From: Pseudomonas sp. LP_7_YM
GTDB taxonomy: Bacteria > Pseudomonadota > Gammaproteobacteria > Pseudomonadales > Pseudomonadaceae
Direction: 5' to 3'
Length of the DNA stretch: 64,000 nucleotides
Assembly: GCF_004364435.1 (NCBI RefSeq)
Contig: NZ_SOCT01000004.1
Location: forward strand, 372,001 to 436,000
The number at the start of each line of letters is the position of its first letter. The stretch's first letter is position 1. Shown here one piece after another: positions 14,264 through 21,824 of the stretch. The notes under the pieces are model-generated. The model ran no database searches, had not been told where the DNA came from, and worked only from the letters and a program-made list of their open reading frames with translations. The translations under genes were made by a program, and so were the position numbers.

Positions 14264-14635
14264 ATGACATCGGTAATCAGGGAAGGCGACTCGACCACTA
14301 CGGCAGGCGTGGTTCTGCAAACCTCCGGCACGCAGACCTGGGAGGAGCGCAGGCTGGCGCGCATGGGCGATCCGGTGTGGTGTGCAGCCTGTGAGCAGGT
14401 CGGGTACATCGCCCAAGGCAATCCAACGTACATTGATCAGGTCCTGGCAGTAGCGACAGAGGGGCAGCTGGTGCATTGCGATTGTCCGCTCGGCGATCAT
14501 CGATTGATCGCCAGCCAGGATGAATTAAGGGCCGACATGGATGCCACCATCGACATCCCCAAGGATCTGGCGGCGACGGCGCGCAAGCGGGCCAAGCGCC
14601 TGGGCAAAGCCATGCGCGAAGAAGGACCGCCCTGA
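14264..14635 (+). CDS. PAAR-domain protein (type VI secretion spike tip family)
   Basis: About 123 residues from the ATG at 14264, which follows AGGGGC with an 8-base spacer; an in-frame ATG at 14243 is also possible. The fold signature is a run of short beta-repeats with GDSTTTAGVVL near the start, MGDPVWCAACEQVGYIAQG in the middle and VHCDCPLGDHRLIA later, as in Pseudomonas PAAR-like proteins. PAAR proteins cap the VgrG spike of type VI secretion systems and carry effectors. The basic C-terminal tail (KDLAATARKRAKRLGKAMR) is too short to be an enzyme. No vgrG, effector or immunity gene is adjacent, so it is an orphan. Confidence 0.75.
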   Translation: MTSVIREGDSTTTAGVVLQTSGTQTWEERRLARMGDPVWCAACEQVGYIAQGNPTYIDQVLAVATEGQLVHCDCPLGDHRLIASQDELRADMDATIDIPKDLAATARKRAKRLGKAMREEGPP

Positions 14636-14641
14636 AAGCAC

Positions 14642-15421
14642 TCACTGCGCTGCGTTGGTTTCCAGCAAATGGTGCAATTCCACGAACTGCTGGCTTAGCT
14701 TGTGACGCGGATCGAGATAAATCAGCGGCATGTTGGCCTGATGCGACTCGCGCATTTTCACCGAGCTATTGAGGTAGACCGGCAGTACGGGCAGACCTTC
14801 AGCGATCAATTCATCGAGAATCTGCTGCGGCAGGCTCGCGCGCGACTGGAACTGATTAACGATGATGCCCTCCACTTGCAGATCCTCGTTGTGATCCTCC
14901 TTTAACTCTTCGATTTCCTTGAGCAGGCCATACAGCGCCTGTCGCGAAAAGCTGTCGCAATCAAAGGGAATCAACACCCGGTCCGCAGCGATCAGGGCCG
15001 ACACTGCATAAAAATTCAGGGCAGGCGGTGTATCCAGATAGATACGCTCGTAATCCTCATCCAGATCGTCGAGCAACTTACGCAGTTTATTGATCTTGTG
15101 TTTGGCCTCAAGTTTGGGCTGCAAATCCGCCAGTTCGGCAGTCGCGGTAATGACATGCAGGTTATCGAATGGGGTTTCATAGATGTCGACTTGATTCTTT
15201 TTGAAGAACGGCCCGGAAGGCAGGGTTTGTTTAAAGAAATCGGCAATGCCCATGGGAATATCCTTGCCGGTCAGGCCCGTGAGGTATTGCGTAGAATTGG
15301 CCTGGGCATCGAGGTCGATCAAGAGTGTCCGGTAACCCTCGTGGGCGCTGACCGCTGCGAGATTGCAGGCGATGCTCGATTTGCCGACGCCGCCCTTCTG
15401 ATTGAACACCACACGCCGCAT
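14642..15421 (-). CDS. ParA/MinD-family ATPase, orphan
   Basis: A 259-residue P-loop ATPase. The ATG at 15421 has AGGAGG five bases upstream, so 24 extra upstream codons are rejected. The deviant Walker A box KGGVGKSS lies at residues 8-15; LLIDLDAQANSTQYL gives the second motif and IYLDTPPAL the Walker B. ParA ATPases position DNA or protein cargo on the nucleoid. There is no parB next to it, and it is not the chromosomal parAB pair, so its cargo is unknown. A similar gene occupies the equivalent place in PAO1 (PA5028, from memory). It converges on the PAAR gene, with six bases between the stops. Confidence 0.88.
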   Translation of the reverse strand: MRRVVFNQKGGVGKSSIACNLAAVSAHEGYRTLLIDLDAQANSTQYLTGLTGKDIPMGIADFFKQTLPSGPFFKKNQVDIYETPFDNLHVITATAELADLQPKLEAKHKINKLRKLLDDLDEDYERIYLDTPPALNFYAVSALIAADRVLIPFDCDSFSRQALYGLLKEIEELKEDHNEDLQVEGIIVNQFQSRASLPQQILDELIAEGLPVLPVYLNSSVKMRESHQANMPLIYLDPRHKLSQQFVELHHLLETNAAQ

Positions 15422-15451
15422 TGAAACCTCCTGTTGCTGTGTTGCATTGAC

Positions 15452-15501
15452 GGATCGTCCCGCGATCCGATGAATGGTATCAAGCCTAGGCAAGCGATAC
15501 C
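15452..15501. promoter_or_regulatory. Two palindromes upstream of the orphan parA gene
   Basis: GGATCG-tcccg-CGATCC (15452-15468) is a perfect 6-bp inverted repeat. GGTATC (15476-15481) and GATACC (15496-15501) flank a central GCCTAGGC palindrome (15484-15491). Both lie within 80 bases upstream of the parA start, where an operator or partition-type site would be expected. Function is inferred from position only. Confidence 0.4.
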
Positions 15502-15647
15502 GTCAGGGACCAGCGTCTCGGAAAATTCCGATAGGCAGAGCGAAACCTGCGTTCTTATCGCGTCGAGCCATCCTACAGACCCTCGCCAGCTAATTCCGCC
15601 ATACCAGTAGGAAATACCTCCCGTAAACAAACTATTTGTTTCAGCGT

Positions 15648-15676
15648 TTGCCTCTGTGCATTCGCATCGGGATAAT
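15648..15676 (+). promoter_or_regulatory. Predicted sigma70-type promoter of the aryl polyene operon
   Basis: TTGCCT and GATAAT are separated by exactly 17 bases, about 95 bases upstream of the first cluster gene. It is the best match I find in the space between parA and the cluster. It is a prediction by consensus only. Confidence 0.45.
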
Positions 15677-15745
15677 GCCCGCCACTCGGTGATAGCGCCG
15701 CGCCATGGTTGGTGTCACTTCGGATACTCGAAGCCTGGAAGTAAG

Positions 15746-15761
15746 CCCGCATATGGGCGGG
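15746..15761 (+). promoter_or_regulatory. Hairpin covering the ribosome site of the first aryl polyene gene
   Basis: CCCGC pairs with GCGGG around ATATGG; an alternative register pairs GCCC with GGGC. The right arm contains most of GGCGGGA, the only ribosome-binding candidate for the GTG at 15772. If folded, it would mask the site and limit translation of the operon's first gene. Confidence 0.4.
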
Positions 15762-15771
15762 AAAATAATTC

Positions 15772-16500
15772 GTGATCATGTTCAACATCGCACAATGGCG
15801 CGCTTGGGCTCCAGGGCTTACTTCGTTCGAAGACTGGTTGCAATGGAGCCAAAACCCGACTGTTTCCTGCAATACGGACGAGTCGCCCGACGTGTCGTTC
15901 CTGCCCGCGATGCAGCGAAGACGCTTGAGCCGTCTGGCGCGAATGGCCTTCAGCGTTGGCTGGCCATTGGCCGAAGGGCATGAGCAACTGCCACTGGTGT
16001 ATGTCTCGCGACACGGGGAAACACCCCGGACCTTCGACATTCTCAGCGATCTGGCCGCTGAACAGCCGTTGTCACCGACCCAGTTCAGCCTGTCGGTGCA
16101 TAACTCTGTGATCGGTCTCTGGTCGATCATGCGCGGTGAAACGAGTGAGATGACAGCCCTGGCAGCGGCTGGCGACGGTCTGGAGCATGGCGTCATGGAG
16201 GCGGCGAGCCTGCTTGCCGAAGGCGCCAATGCGGTTTTGCTGGTGATTGCCGAAGAGCTTCCGCCGACCGCTTATGCCCCCTGGATCAATGACGTGCCGT
16301 TTCCCTACGCACTTGGCTTGCTCCTGACGCCCGGCGACGAATGGCAACTGACCCTCAGCGCTAACTCGACTGGGGACAGCGTGAAAAGCCACAGCGAATG
16401 GCCACACGCGCTCAACCTATTACGCGCCCTGTCGACACAGCAGAGTGCCCTGCAACATCCCTGGATCAATCGGCTATGGAACTGGCAACACAACCACTGA
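15772..16500 (+). CDS. apeC: Ketosynthase-like chain length factor (ApeC type)
   Basis: A 242-residue protein with the beta-ketoacyl synthase N-terminal-like fold (PF13723 type). The GTG at 15772 has GGCGGGA nine bases upstream; an ATG two codons later is possible. In place of the active-site cysteine region it has LSVHNSVIGLWSI, so it should be catalytically inactive. In the E. coli/Xenorhabdus aryl polyene system ApeC pairs with the ketosynthase ApeO and sets chain length. It opens the operon, and the next gene starts inside its 3' end. The symbol follows the published ape nomenclature as I remember it; the downstream gene order fits that lettering closely. Confidence 0.8.
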   Translation: MIMFNIAQWRAWAPGLTSFEDWLQWSQNPTVSCNTDESPDVSFLPAMQRRRLSRLARMAFSVGWPLAEGHEQLPLVYVSRHGETPRTFDILSDLAAEQPLSPTQFSLSVHNSVIGLWSIMRGETSEMTALAAAGDGLEHGVMEAASLLAEGANAVLLVIAEELPPTAYAPWINDVPFPYALGLLLTPGDEWQLTLSANSTGDSVKSHSEWPHALNLLRALSTQQSALQHPWINRLWNWQHNH

Positions 16501-17288
16501 GTAAAAGTCGCGATGCCTACTATTGGCGGCTGCTGACCACTGCCCTGAGCTTCGCCCTATTTGGGTTGGGCGGGTTGTGCCTGCGCCTTTTCATTTTTCC
16601 GGTACTTGGGTTGTTACCAGGCGATCCGTGCAGCCACCAGCGTCGCGCTCGCCGTACCATTGGCCGACTGTTCTGGACGTTCATCCGTTTCATGGCCACG
16701 GCGGGCGTACTGACTTACGAAGTCGAAGGCGCCGAACGCCTAGGACGCCCCGGGCAAATGATCATCGCCAACCATCCATCGCTGATCGACGTGGTTTTCC
16801 TTATTGGCCTGGTGAGAGACGCCAACTGCGTGGTCAAACAGAGCCTGTGGCAGAACCCGTTTACCCGTGGGCCAGTACGGGCCACCGGCTATGTCAGCAA
16901 CGATGGCAGCGCCGACATGCTGGATGACGCTGCCCGGCTGCTGCAGTCCGGACAGACCCTGATCATCTTTCCCGAGGGCACCCGTACCCAACCGGGCAAA
17001 GCGCCGGCGTTCCATCGCGGCGGCGCGGCAATCGCCCTGCGTGGTGCGAAGACCATCACCCCGGTCACGATCCATGTCTCGCCGACGACGTTAACGAAGG
17101 CCGAGCCCTGGTATCGCATTCCTCAGCGCCGCCCGCACTTTCACCTGCGCGTGGGCCACGATATCGACCCTGCGGCATTCGCCGCGCTTGGCCCGGCCCC
17201 TTTGGCGTCGCGCAAGCTCAATGACCATCTGCATCACTACTTCATCAAGGAGCTCACTACAGATGAGCGATCTGCACCTGGAAATTAA
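16476..17288 (+). CDS. 1-acyl-sn-glycerol-3-phosphate acyltransferase-like protein of the aryl polyene cluster
   Basis: A 270-residue PlsC-like acyltransferase starting at the ATG 16476 (MELATQPLSK), which overlaps the preceding gene by 25 bases. An N-terminal hydrophobic segment (about 18-42) anchors it in the inner membrane. The catalytic HX4D motif is in IANHPSLID, and the phosphate-binding motif is FPEGTRTQPG. It probably acylates a lipid-like carrier of the polyene; aryl polyenes are anchored in the outer membrane through a lipid-like core. It would correspond to ApeD by position. The overlap suggests translational coupling. Confidence 0.82.
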   Translation: MELATQPLSKSRDAYYWRLLTTALSFALFGLGGLCLRLFIFPVLGLLPGDPCSHQRRARRTIGRLFWTFIRFMATAGVLTYEVEGAERLGRPGQMIIANHPSLIDVVFLIGLVRDANCVVKQSLWQNPFTRGPVRATGYVSNDGSADMLDDAARLLQSGQTLIIFPEGTRTQPGKAPAFHRGGAAIALRGAKTITPVTIHVSPTTLTKAEPWYRIPQRRPHFHLRVGHDIDPAAFAALGPAPLASRKLNDHLHHYFIKELTTDERSAPGN

Positions 17289-17523
17289 ACAGTTGATCAT
17301 CGATGCCCTGGGCCTCGAAGACATCAGCACCCATGACATAGGCAACGACCAGACGCTGTTTGGCGAAGGTCTCGGACTGGACTCGGTCGACGCGCTGGAG
17401 CTGGGGCTGGCCATTCAGAAACGCTACGGCATCAGAATCGACGCCGACGCCAAAGATACCCGTAACCACTTCACCAGCGTTGACAGCCTTGCGGCCTTCG
17501 TCAGCGCTCGCCAAGTGGCCTGA
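17263..17523 (+). CDS. apeE: Acyl carrier protein 1 of the aryl polyene cluster
   Basis: An 86-residue acyl carrier protein. The phosphopantetheine serine is in GLGLDSVDALEL, about residue 41. The ATG at 17263 lies inside the end of the acyltransferase gene and has AAGGAG ten bases upstream. Aryl polyene systems use two non-identical carriers, one loaded with the aromatic starter and one for extension; the sequence does not tell which this is, so the E/F assignment is by gene order. No phosphopantetheinyl transferase gene is present in the cluster, so a host enzyme must activate it. Confidence 0.88.
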   Translation: MSDLHLEIKQLIIDALGLEDISTHDIGNDQTLFGEGLGLDSVDALELGLAIQKRYGIRIDADAKDTRNHFTSVDSLAAFVSARQVA

Positions 17524-17532
17524 GGACTGAAC

Positions 17533-17787
17533 ATGCAATCCCGTGAAGAGATCTTCGAAACCTTGCGCACTGCGTTGGTCGAGCTGTTCGAACTTGAACC
17601 TGAACGCGTCACACCGGACGCCAACCTGTATCAGGATCTGGAAATCGACAGCATCGACGCGGTCGACCTGATCGACCACATCAAGCGCAAGACCGGCAAG
17701 AAAATCGCCGCCGAAGAGTTCAAGTCCGTTCGCACCGTCAATGATGTGGTCGAAGCGGTCTTCCGACTGGGCCATGCCGCCGCATGA
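17533..17787 (+). CDS. apeF: Acyl carrier protein 2 of the aryl polyene cluster
   Basis: An 84-residue acyl carrier protein with phosphopantetheine attachment serine in LEIDSIDAVDLI, about residue 39. It lies nine bases after the first carrier gene and overlaps the next gene by four bases. It differs clearly from its neighbour (for instance DSIDAVDLID against DSVDALELG), which supports two distinct roles rather than a recent duplication. Confidence 0.88.
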   Translation: MQSREEIFETLRTALVELFELEPERVTPDANLYQDLEIDSIDAVDLIDHIKRKTGKKIAAEEFKSVRTVNDVVEAVFRLGHAAA

Positions 17788-18329
17788 GTCGTCTGATCGG
17801 CGTGATGCTGGTGCTGGCGGGCGTGCTGTACCCGTTTGCCGTGTATTTCGGCATGGCGCACGTCGCCCCCTGGCAATTTGCGCTGCTGCTGGGAGCGCTC
17901 TGGGCTGCCCGTGCGCTGACGGGCGAGCGGCGCCCCGGCAGCCTTGCGATGGCCTTGGTCGCGATAGGCTTCTGCCTGATGCTGGGTGTCTTCGACAGCC
18001 CGCAGTTGCTGCGCTGGTACCCGGTGCTGATCAGCGGCTTCATGCTGACCTTATTCGGCCTTAGCCTGATGCGCGGCATGCCGATGGTCGAGCGTCTGGC
18101 GCGCCTGGCCGACCCGGAACTGCCGGAAGTCGCCATTCGCTACACCCGTCACGTGACACAGGTCTGGTGCGTGTTTTTCCTGTTGAACGGGACCATGGCC
18201 GCTGCCTTGACGCTTTGGGCGCCGCTGAGTTGGTGGGCGCTGTACACCGGGCTCATCGCCTACGGCCTGATGGGCATTCTGTTTGCTGGCGAGTGGGTCA
18301 TTCGCCAGCGCGTTCGGGGTCGTACATGA
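17784..18329 (+). CDS. COG4648-type inner-membrane protein of the aryl polyene cluster
   Basis: A 181-residue membrane protein with about five or six hydrophobic segments (MLVLAGVLYPFAVYFG near the start, then around 32-48, 55-70, 72-95, 120-145 and 150-170). Such proteins occur in nearly all aryl polyene clusters (ApeG by position); their function is unknown. It starts with ATGA overlap on the second carrier gene and ends with ATGA overlap on the ligase gene, so it is tightly coupled to both. A scaffold or transport role is only a guess. Confidence 0.75.
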   Translation: MSRLIGVMLVLAGVLYPFAVYFGMAHVAPWQFALLLGALWAARALTGERRPGSLAMALVAIGFCLMLGVFDSPQLLRWYPVLISGFMLTLFGLSLMRGMPMVERLARLADPELPEVAIRYTRHVTQVWCVFFLLNGTMAAALTLWAPLSWWALYTGLIAYGLMGILFAGEWVIRQRVRGRT

Positions 18330-20005
18330 GCTGGATAATGCCCGAGCAGCTCTTGCTGGCCGCTTACCCTGGCCGCAGGATCACTCACGCACCGGACATG
18401 AGTCAGGCGCAATGGCGCGAGCACGTATTGATGATCGCCGCTGCGCTGCAGCAGCGGGGCGTGAACTGCGTGGCTATTCATCTTGAAGACGCAGCCGAAC
18501 TTGCTATCGCGTTGTTCGGCGCATGGCGCGCTGGCATCCGCGTGTTGCTGCCCGCCGATTTGCAAGAGCAGACACGGCATCGCTGGGCGCCTCAGGTCGA
18601 CATGTGGCTGACGGATGTGGCGGGCGACATACGCCTGAGCGAACTGACTGCCGCTCCTCTGGATCCGGCGCTGCTTGATCTGGACACCTGCGTACTGAGC
18701 CTGTGCACCTCAGGCTCCAGCGGCGAACCCAAGCTGATCGAGAAGACACTTAGACAACTGGCCAATGAAGTCTCAGCCCTGGAGCATCTCTGGGGTGTCG
18801 ATCTGGGCAACGCCTGCATTATCGGCAGCGTGGCTGCCCAGCATATTTACGGACTGTTGTTTCGCGTTCTGTGGCCTCTGAGTGCAGGGCGCAGCTTTGT
18901 CCGCAGACAATTGCCATTCCCGGAAGATCTCCAACGTGCCAGTGGCGAGCATGACGCATTCGCCTGGGTCGCGAGCCCAGCATTGCTCAAACGCATGGGC
19001 GACAACCTGAACTGGGAAAGCCTGAGCGCAGTGCGCCGAGTGTTTTCCTCCGGCGGCGCCCTGCCCAGCGACGCAGCGCAGAGCCTGCATCAACGGCTCG
19101 GCCAATGGCCGACGGAAATTCTTGGCAGCTCGGAAACCGGTGGCATCGCCTGGCGCCAGGGGAACCCTTTGTGGCGTGCATTCGACGGCGTGCAACTGAG
19201 CCAGGATGAAGACGGCGCGCTGCGTATCCAATCACCCTATCTTCGCCCGGGGCACATCGAACAGACCGCCGACGCTGCGCGCTTTGTCGATGACGGCCGT
19301 TTCGAGTTGCTCGGCCGCCTGGACCGCATCGTCAAGCTCGAAGAGAAACGCATTTCCCTGCCGCTGCTGGAACAGGCCTTGGCGACTCATGAATGGGTCA
19401 GCGAGGTGCGCTTTGGCGTGATCCGGGCAAACCGCGCTTCACTGGGTGCATTGGTCGTGCTGAGCACAAGCGGTGTGCATGCTTTGCGCAATCAGGGACG
19501 TCGCGCGGTCACCACTGCACTGCGTCAGCATCTGATACCCCATTGTGAAACCCTGGCCCTGCCCCGTCGCTGGAGATTGTTGAGCCAGTTGCCCCTGAAC
19601 ACTCAAGGCAAGTTGCCCCAGGCACAGGTTGAAGCGCTGTTGATCGCGCCACGGGCGCAGGAACCCGAACTGACGAGCCAGCAGAAGGAGGGTGAAGAGC
19701 TGTTGCTGGAGTTGCAGGTACCGCTGGATCTGGCCTATTTCACCGGTCACTTCCCCGGCACGCCGATCCTTCCCGGTGTCGTGCAGGTCGACTGGGCCAT
19801 CGCGCTCGGCCAAAGGCTGTTGAACCTGCCCCCCCGCTTCGCAGGCATGGAAGTCCTGAAGTTTCAGCAACTGGTTCGCCCGGGGGATCGCATCACGCTC
19901 GCGCTGCGTTTCGATCAGGCGCGAGGCAAGCTGTATTTTGCCTACCGTAACGGCGATGCAGCATGCTCCAGTGGAAGGATTCTGTGGGTGGCCGCGGATG
20001 CTTGA
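18326..20005 (+). CDS. apeH: Aryl/acyl-ACP ligase fused to hotdog dehydratase (ApeH-ApeI fusion)
   Basis: A 559-residue two-domain protein. Residues 1 to about 450 are an AMP-forming ligase: [16 protein letters not shown] is the phosphate-binding A3 motif, LGSSETGG the A5 motif, and [15 protein letters not shown] carries the late ligase motif. It would activate the aromatic acid starter and load it onto a carrier protein. From about 455 to the end is a FabA/FabZ-like hotdog domain with [17 protein letters not shown], matching the dehydratase ApeI. In the better-studied clusters these are described as separate proteins; here no stop lies between them. The ATG at 18326 overlaps the upstream stop. 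Confidence 0.88.
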   Translation: MSWIMPEQLLLAAYPGRRITHAPDMSQAQWREHVLMIAAALQQRGVNCVAIHLEDAAELAIALFGAWRAGIRVLLPADLQEQTRHRWAPQVDMWLTDVAGDIRLSELTAAPLDPALLDLDTCVLSLCTSGSSGEPKLIEKTLRQLANEVSALEHLWGVDLGNACIIGSVAAQHIYGLLFRVLWPLSAGRSFVRRQLPFPEDLQRASGEHDAFAWVASPALLKRMGDNLNWESLSAVRRVFSSGGALPSDAAQSLHQRLGQWPTEILGSSETGGIAWRQGNPLWRAFDGVQLSQDEDGALRIQSPYLRPGHIEQTADAARFVDDGRFELLGRLDRIVKLEEKRISLPLLEQALATHEWVSEVRFGVIRANRASLGALVVLSTSGVHALRNQGRRAVTTALRQHLIPHCETLALPRRWRLLSQLPLNTQGKLPQAQVEALLIAPRAQEPELTSQQKEGEELLLELQVPLDLAYFTGHFPGTPILPGVVQVDWAIALGQRLLNLPPRFAGMEVLKFQQLVRPGDRITLALRFDQARGKLYFAYRNGDAACSSGRILWVAADA

Positions 20006-20148
20006 AACGTACCGGTTTCCCGCAGCAATGCGCTTACCCGCGATGGCGTCGGTACACCCGACCTATTTCTCGCACCGGCCATATCGCCTTCCTGAGCAGG
20101 CTCACGAATGCGCCCATGGGCGCAATGCAAACACCAAGGACGGACACC

Positions 20149-20883
20149 ATGCATAACCCCTGCGCCGTCATCCCGGTTTACGATCACGAGCTGGCTGTGC
20201 CCGCCGTGGTTCAGGGGTTGCTGGACGCAGGCCTGGCCTGCGTTTTGGTCGATGATGCCAGCAGCCCGGCCTGCGCCGCTGTGCTCCAGACACTGGCCGG
20301 GCATGACCAGGTGTTTCTGGTTCAGCTGCCCGTGAACCAAGGTAAAGGCGGCGCGGTCGTGGCCGGCCTTCGCGAAGCCTCAAGGCTGGGATTCAGTCAC
20401 GCGTTGCAAGTGGACGCCGATGGTCAGCACGATCTGAAAGACATAAAGGCTTTCCTCGACAGCTCTTTGGAATACCCGGCCGCGCTGATATGCGGCTATC
20501 CACAATACGACGCCAGCGTGCCAAAAGGCCGTCTGTACGCACGCTACCTGACCCACGTATGGGTCTGGATCAACAGCCTGTCGCTGCAGATTCCCGATTC
20601 GATGTGCGGCTTCCGGGTCTATCCACTCAAACCCGTGCTGCACCTGATCGAGAGCGTGAACCTGGGCAAGCGCATGGATTTCGACCCCGAAATCCTCGTG
20701 CGTCTGTCGTGGCGCAATCAGCCGATGCGCTGGTTGCCGACCAAAGTCCACTACCCGCAGGACGGCCTCTCGCATTTCCGTCTGTTTCACGACAACGCCC
20801 TGATCTCGAAAATGCACACCAAGCTGTTCTTCGGCATGCTCGCGCGCTTTCCGCTGATCCTCTGGCGACGGTGGTTGCCATGA
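20149..20883 (+). CDS. Family 2 glycosyltransferase of the aryl polyene cluster
   Basis: A 244-residue GT-A type glycosyltransferase resembling dolichol-phosphate mannose synthase. Motifs are VIPVYDHE at the start, LVDDASS for nucleotide binding and the metal-binding DxD in LQVDADGQHD. The ATG at 20149 follows AAGGA with an 8-base spacer; a 140-base gap separates it from the ligase, one of the few gaps in the cluster. A C-terminal hydrophobic segment may attach it to the membrane. In some clusters this domain is joined to the following acyltransferase as ApeJ; here they are two genes with an ATGA overlap. It probably adds the sugar of the lipid-like anchor. Confidence 0.82.
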   Translation: MHNPCAVIPVYDHELAVPAVVQGLLDAGLACVLVDDASSPACAAVLQTLAGHDQVFLVQLPVNQGKGGAVVAGLREASRLGFSHALQVDADGQHDLKDIKAFLDSSLEYPAALICGYPQYDASVPKGRLYARYLTHVWVWINSLSLQIPDSMCGFRVYPLKPVLHLIESVNLGKRMDFDPEILVRLSWRNQPMRWLPTKVHYPQDGLSHFRLFHDNALISKMHTKLFFGMLARFPLILWRRWLP

Positions 20884-21824
20884 GCGAGAGCGAACACAAA
20901 CAGCACTGGGCTGAGCACCAAGAGCGCGGCAGTTTCCTGCTGATGAAGCTCACGGCCTGGGGCGTAAAAATCCTCGGCCGCCGCGTACTCAGTCCGGTTC
21001 TGCACGGCATCGTTCTGTACTTTTTCCTGTTCGGGCGCAGTGCCCGACACAGCGCCTGGCAATATCAGCAACGGCTGGCGGACTGGAGCCAGCGCCCAGG
21101 GCTGCGCCCCACCGGCTGGCGCGTGTTCAGGCAGTTCATGGCCTTCGCCGATGCACTTCTGGACAAGCTCGACGTGTGGGACGGCAAGCTGGGCCTGGAC
21201 CAAATTGAAATCGTCGACGATGCGCTCCTGCGCGACCAGTTTCGCGGCGAGCGGGGGCAGATGCTGGTTGGTGCCCATTTGGGCAACCTTGAAGTCTGCC
21301 GGGCACTGGCCGAGCTGGGCGAGAAAGTCACGATGAACGTTCTGGTTCACACCAAACATGCCGAACGTTTCAACAGGCTGCTCGGTGAGGCCGGCGCCAC
21401 CAATCTGCGGCTGGTACAGGTCAGCGAGCTGGACCCTGCAATCATGCTGCAACTGAGCCAGCGTCTTGATCGCGGCGAGTGGCTGGCGATTGCCGGGGAC
21501 CGCGTCCCCCTGCATGGCGGGCGCAATGTAAGGGTCGATTTCCTCGGTCACTCGGCGGCATTCCCGCAGGGTCCATGGCTCTTGGCCGGCCTGCTGAAAT
21601 GCCCCATCAACCTGATTTTCTGCCTTAAGGGCGCAGGCGGCTATCGGGTGATCCTGGAGCCGTTCGCTGCCGCCATCGAGTGGCGACGCAGCGATCGCCA
21701 GCAAGTGATCGCCCAATGGACCCAACGTTATGCCGACCGACTGGCGTACTACTGCCTGCAAGCGCCGCAGCAGTGGTTCAACTTCTACCCGTTCTGGAAA
21801 TCCGATGACGAACCACGCACCTGA
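20880..21824 (+). CDS. LpxL/HtrB-like acyltransferase of the aryl polyene cluster
   Basis: A 314-residue membrane-associated acyltransferase of the lauroyl/myristoyl transferase superfamily. One hydrophobic N-terminal segment (about 25-60) is followed by the catalytic region LVGAHLGNLEVCRAL and by GDRVPLHGGRNVRVDFLG. It overlaps the glycosyltransferase gene by four bases and would act with it on the anchor of the pigment. Together with the PlsC-like enzyme upstream, the cluster has two different acyltransferases, in line with a diacylated lipid-like core. Two genes here appear to replace a GT-AT fusion. Confidence 0.82.
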   Translation: MSESEHKQHWAEHQERGSFLLMKLTAWGVKILGRRVLSPVLHGIVLYFFLFGRSARHSAWQYQQRLADWSQRPGLRPTGWRVFRQFMAFADALLDKLDVWDGKLGLDQIEIVDDALLRDQFRGERGQMLVGAHLGNLEVCRALAELGEKVTMNVLVHTKHAERFNRLLGEAGATNLRLVQVSELDPAIMLQLSQRLDRGEWLAIAGDRVPLHGGRNVRVDFLGHSAAFPQGPWLLAGLLKCPINLIFCLKGAGGYRVILEPFAAAIEWRRSDRQQVIAQWTQRYADRLAYYCLQAPQQWFNFYPFWKSDDEPRT

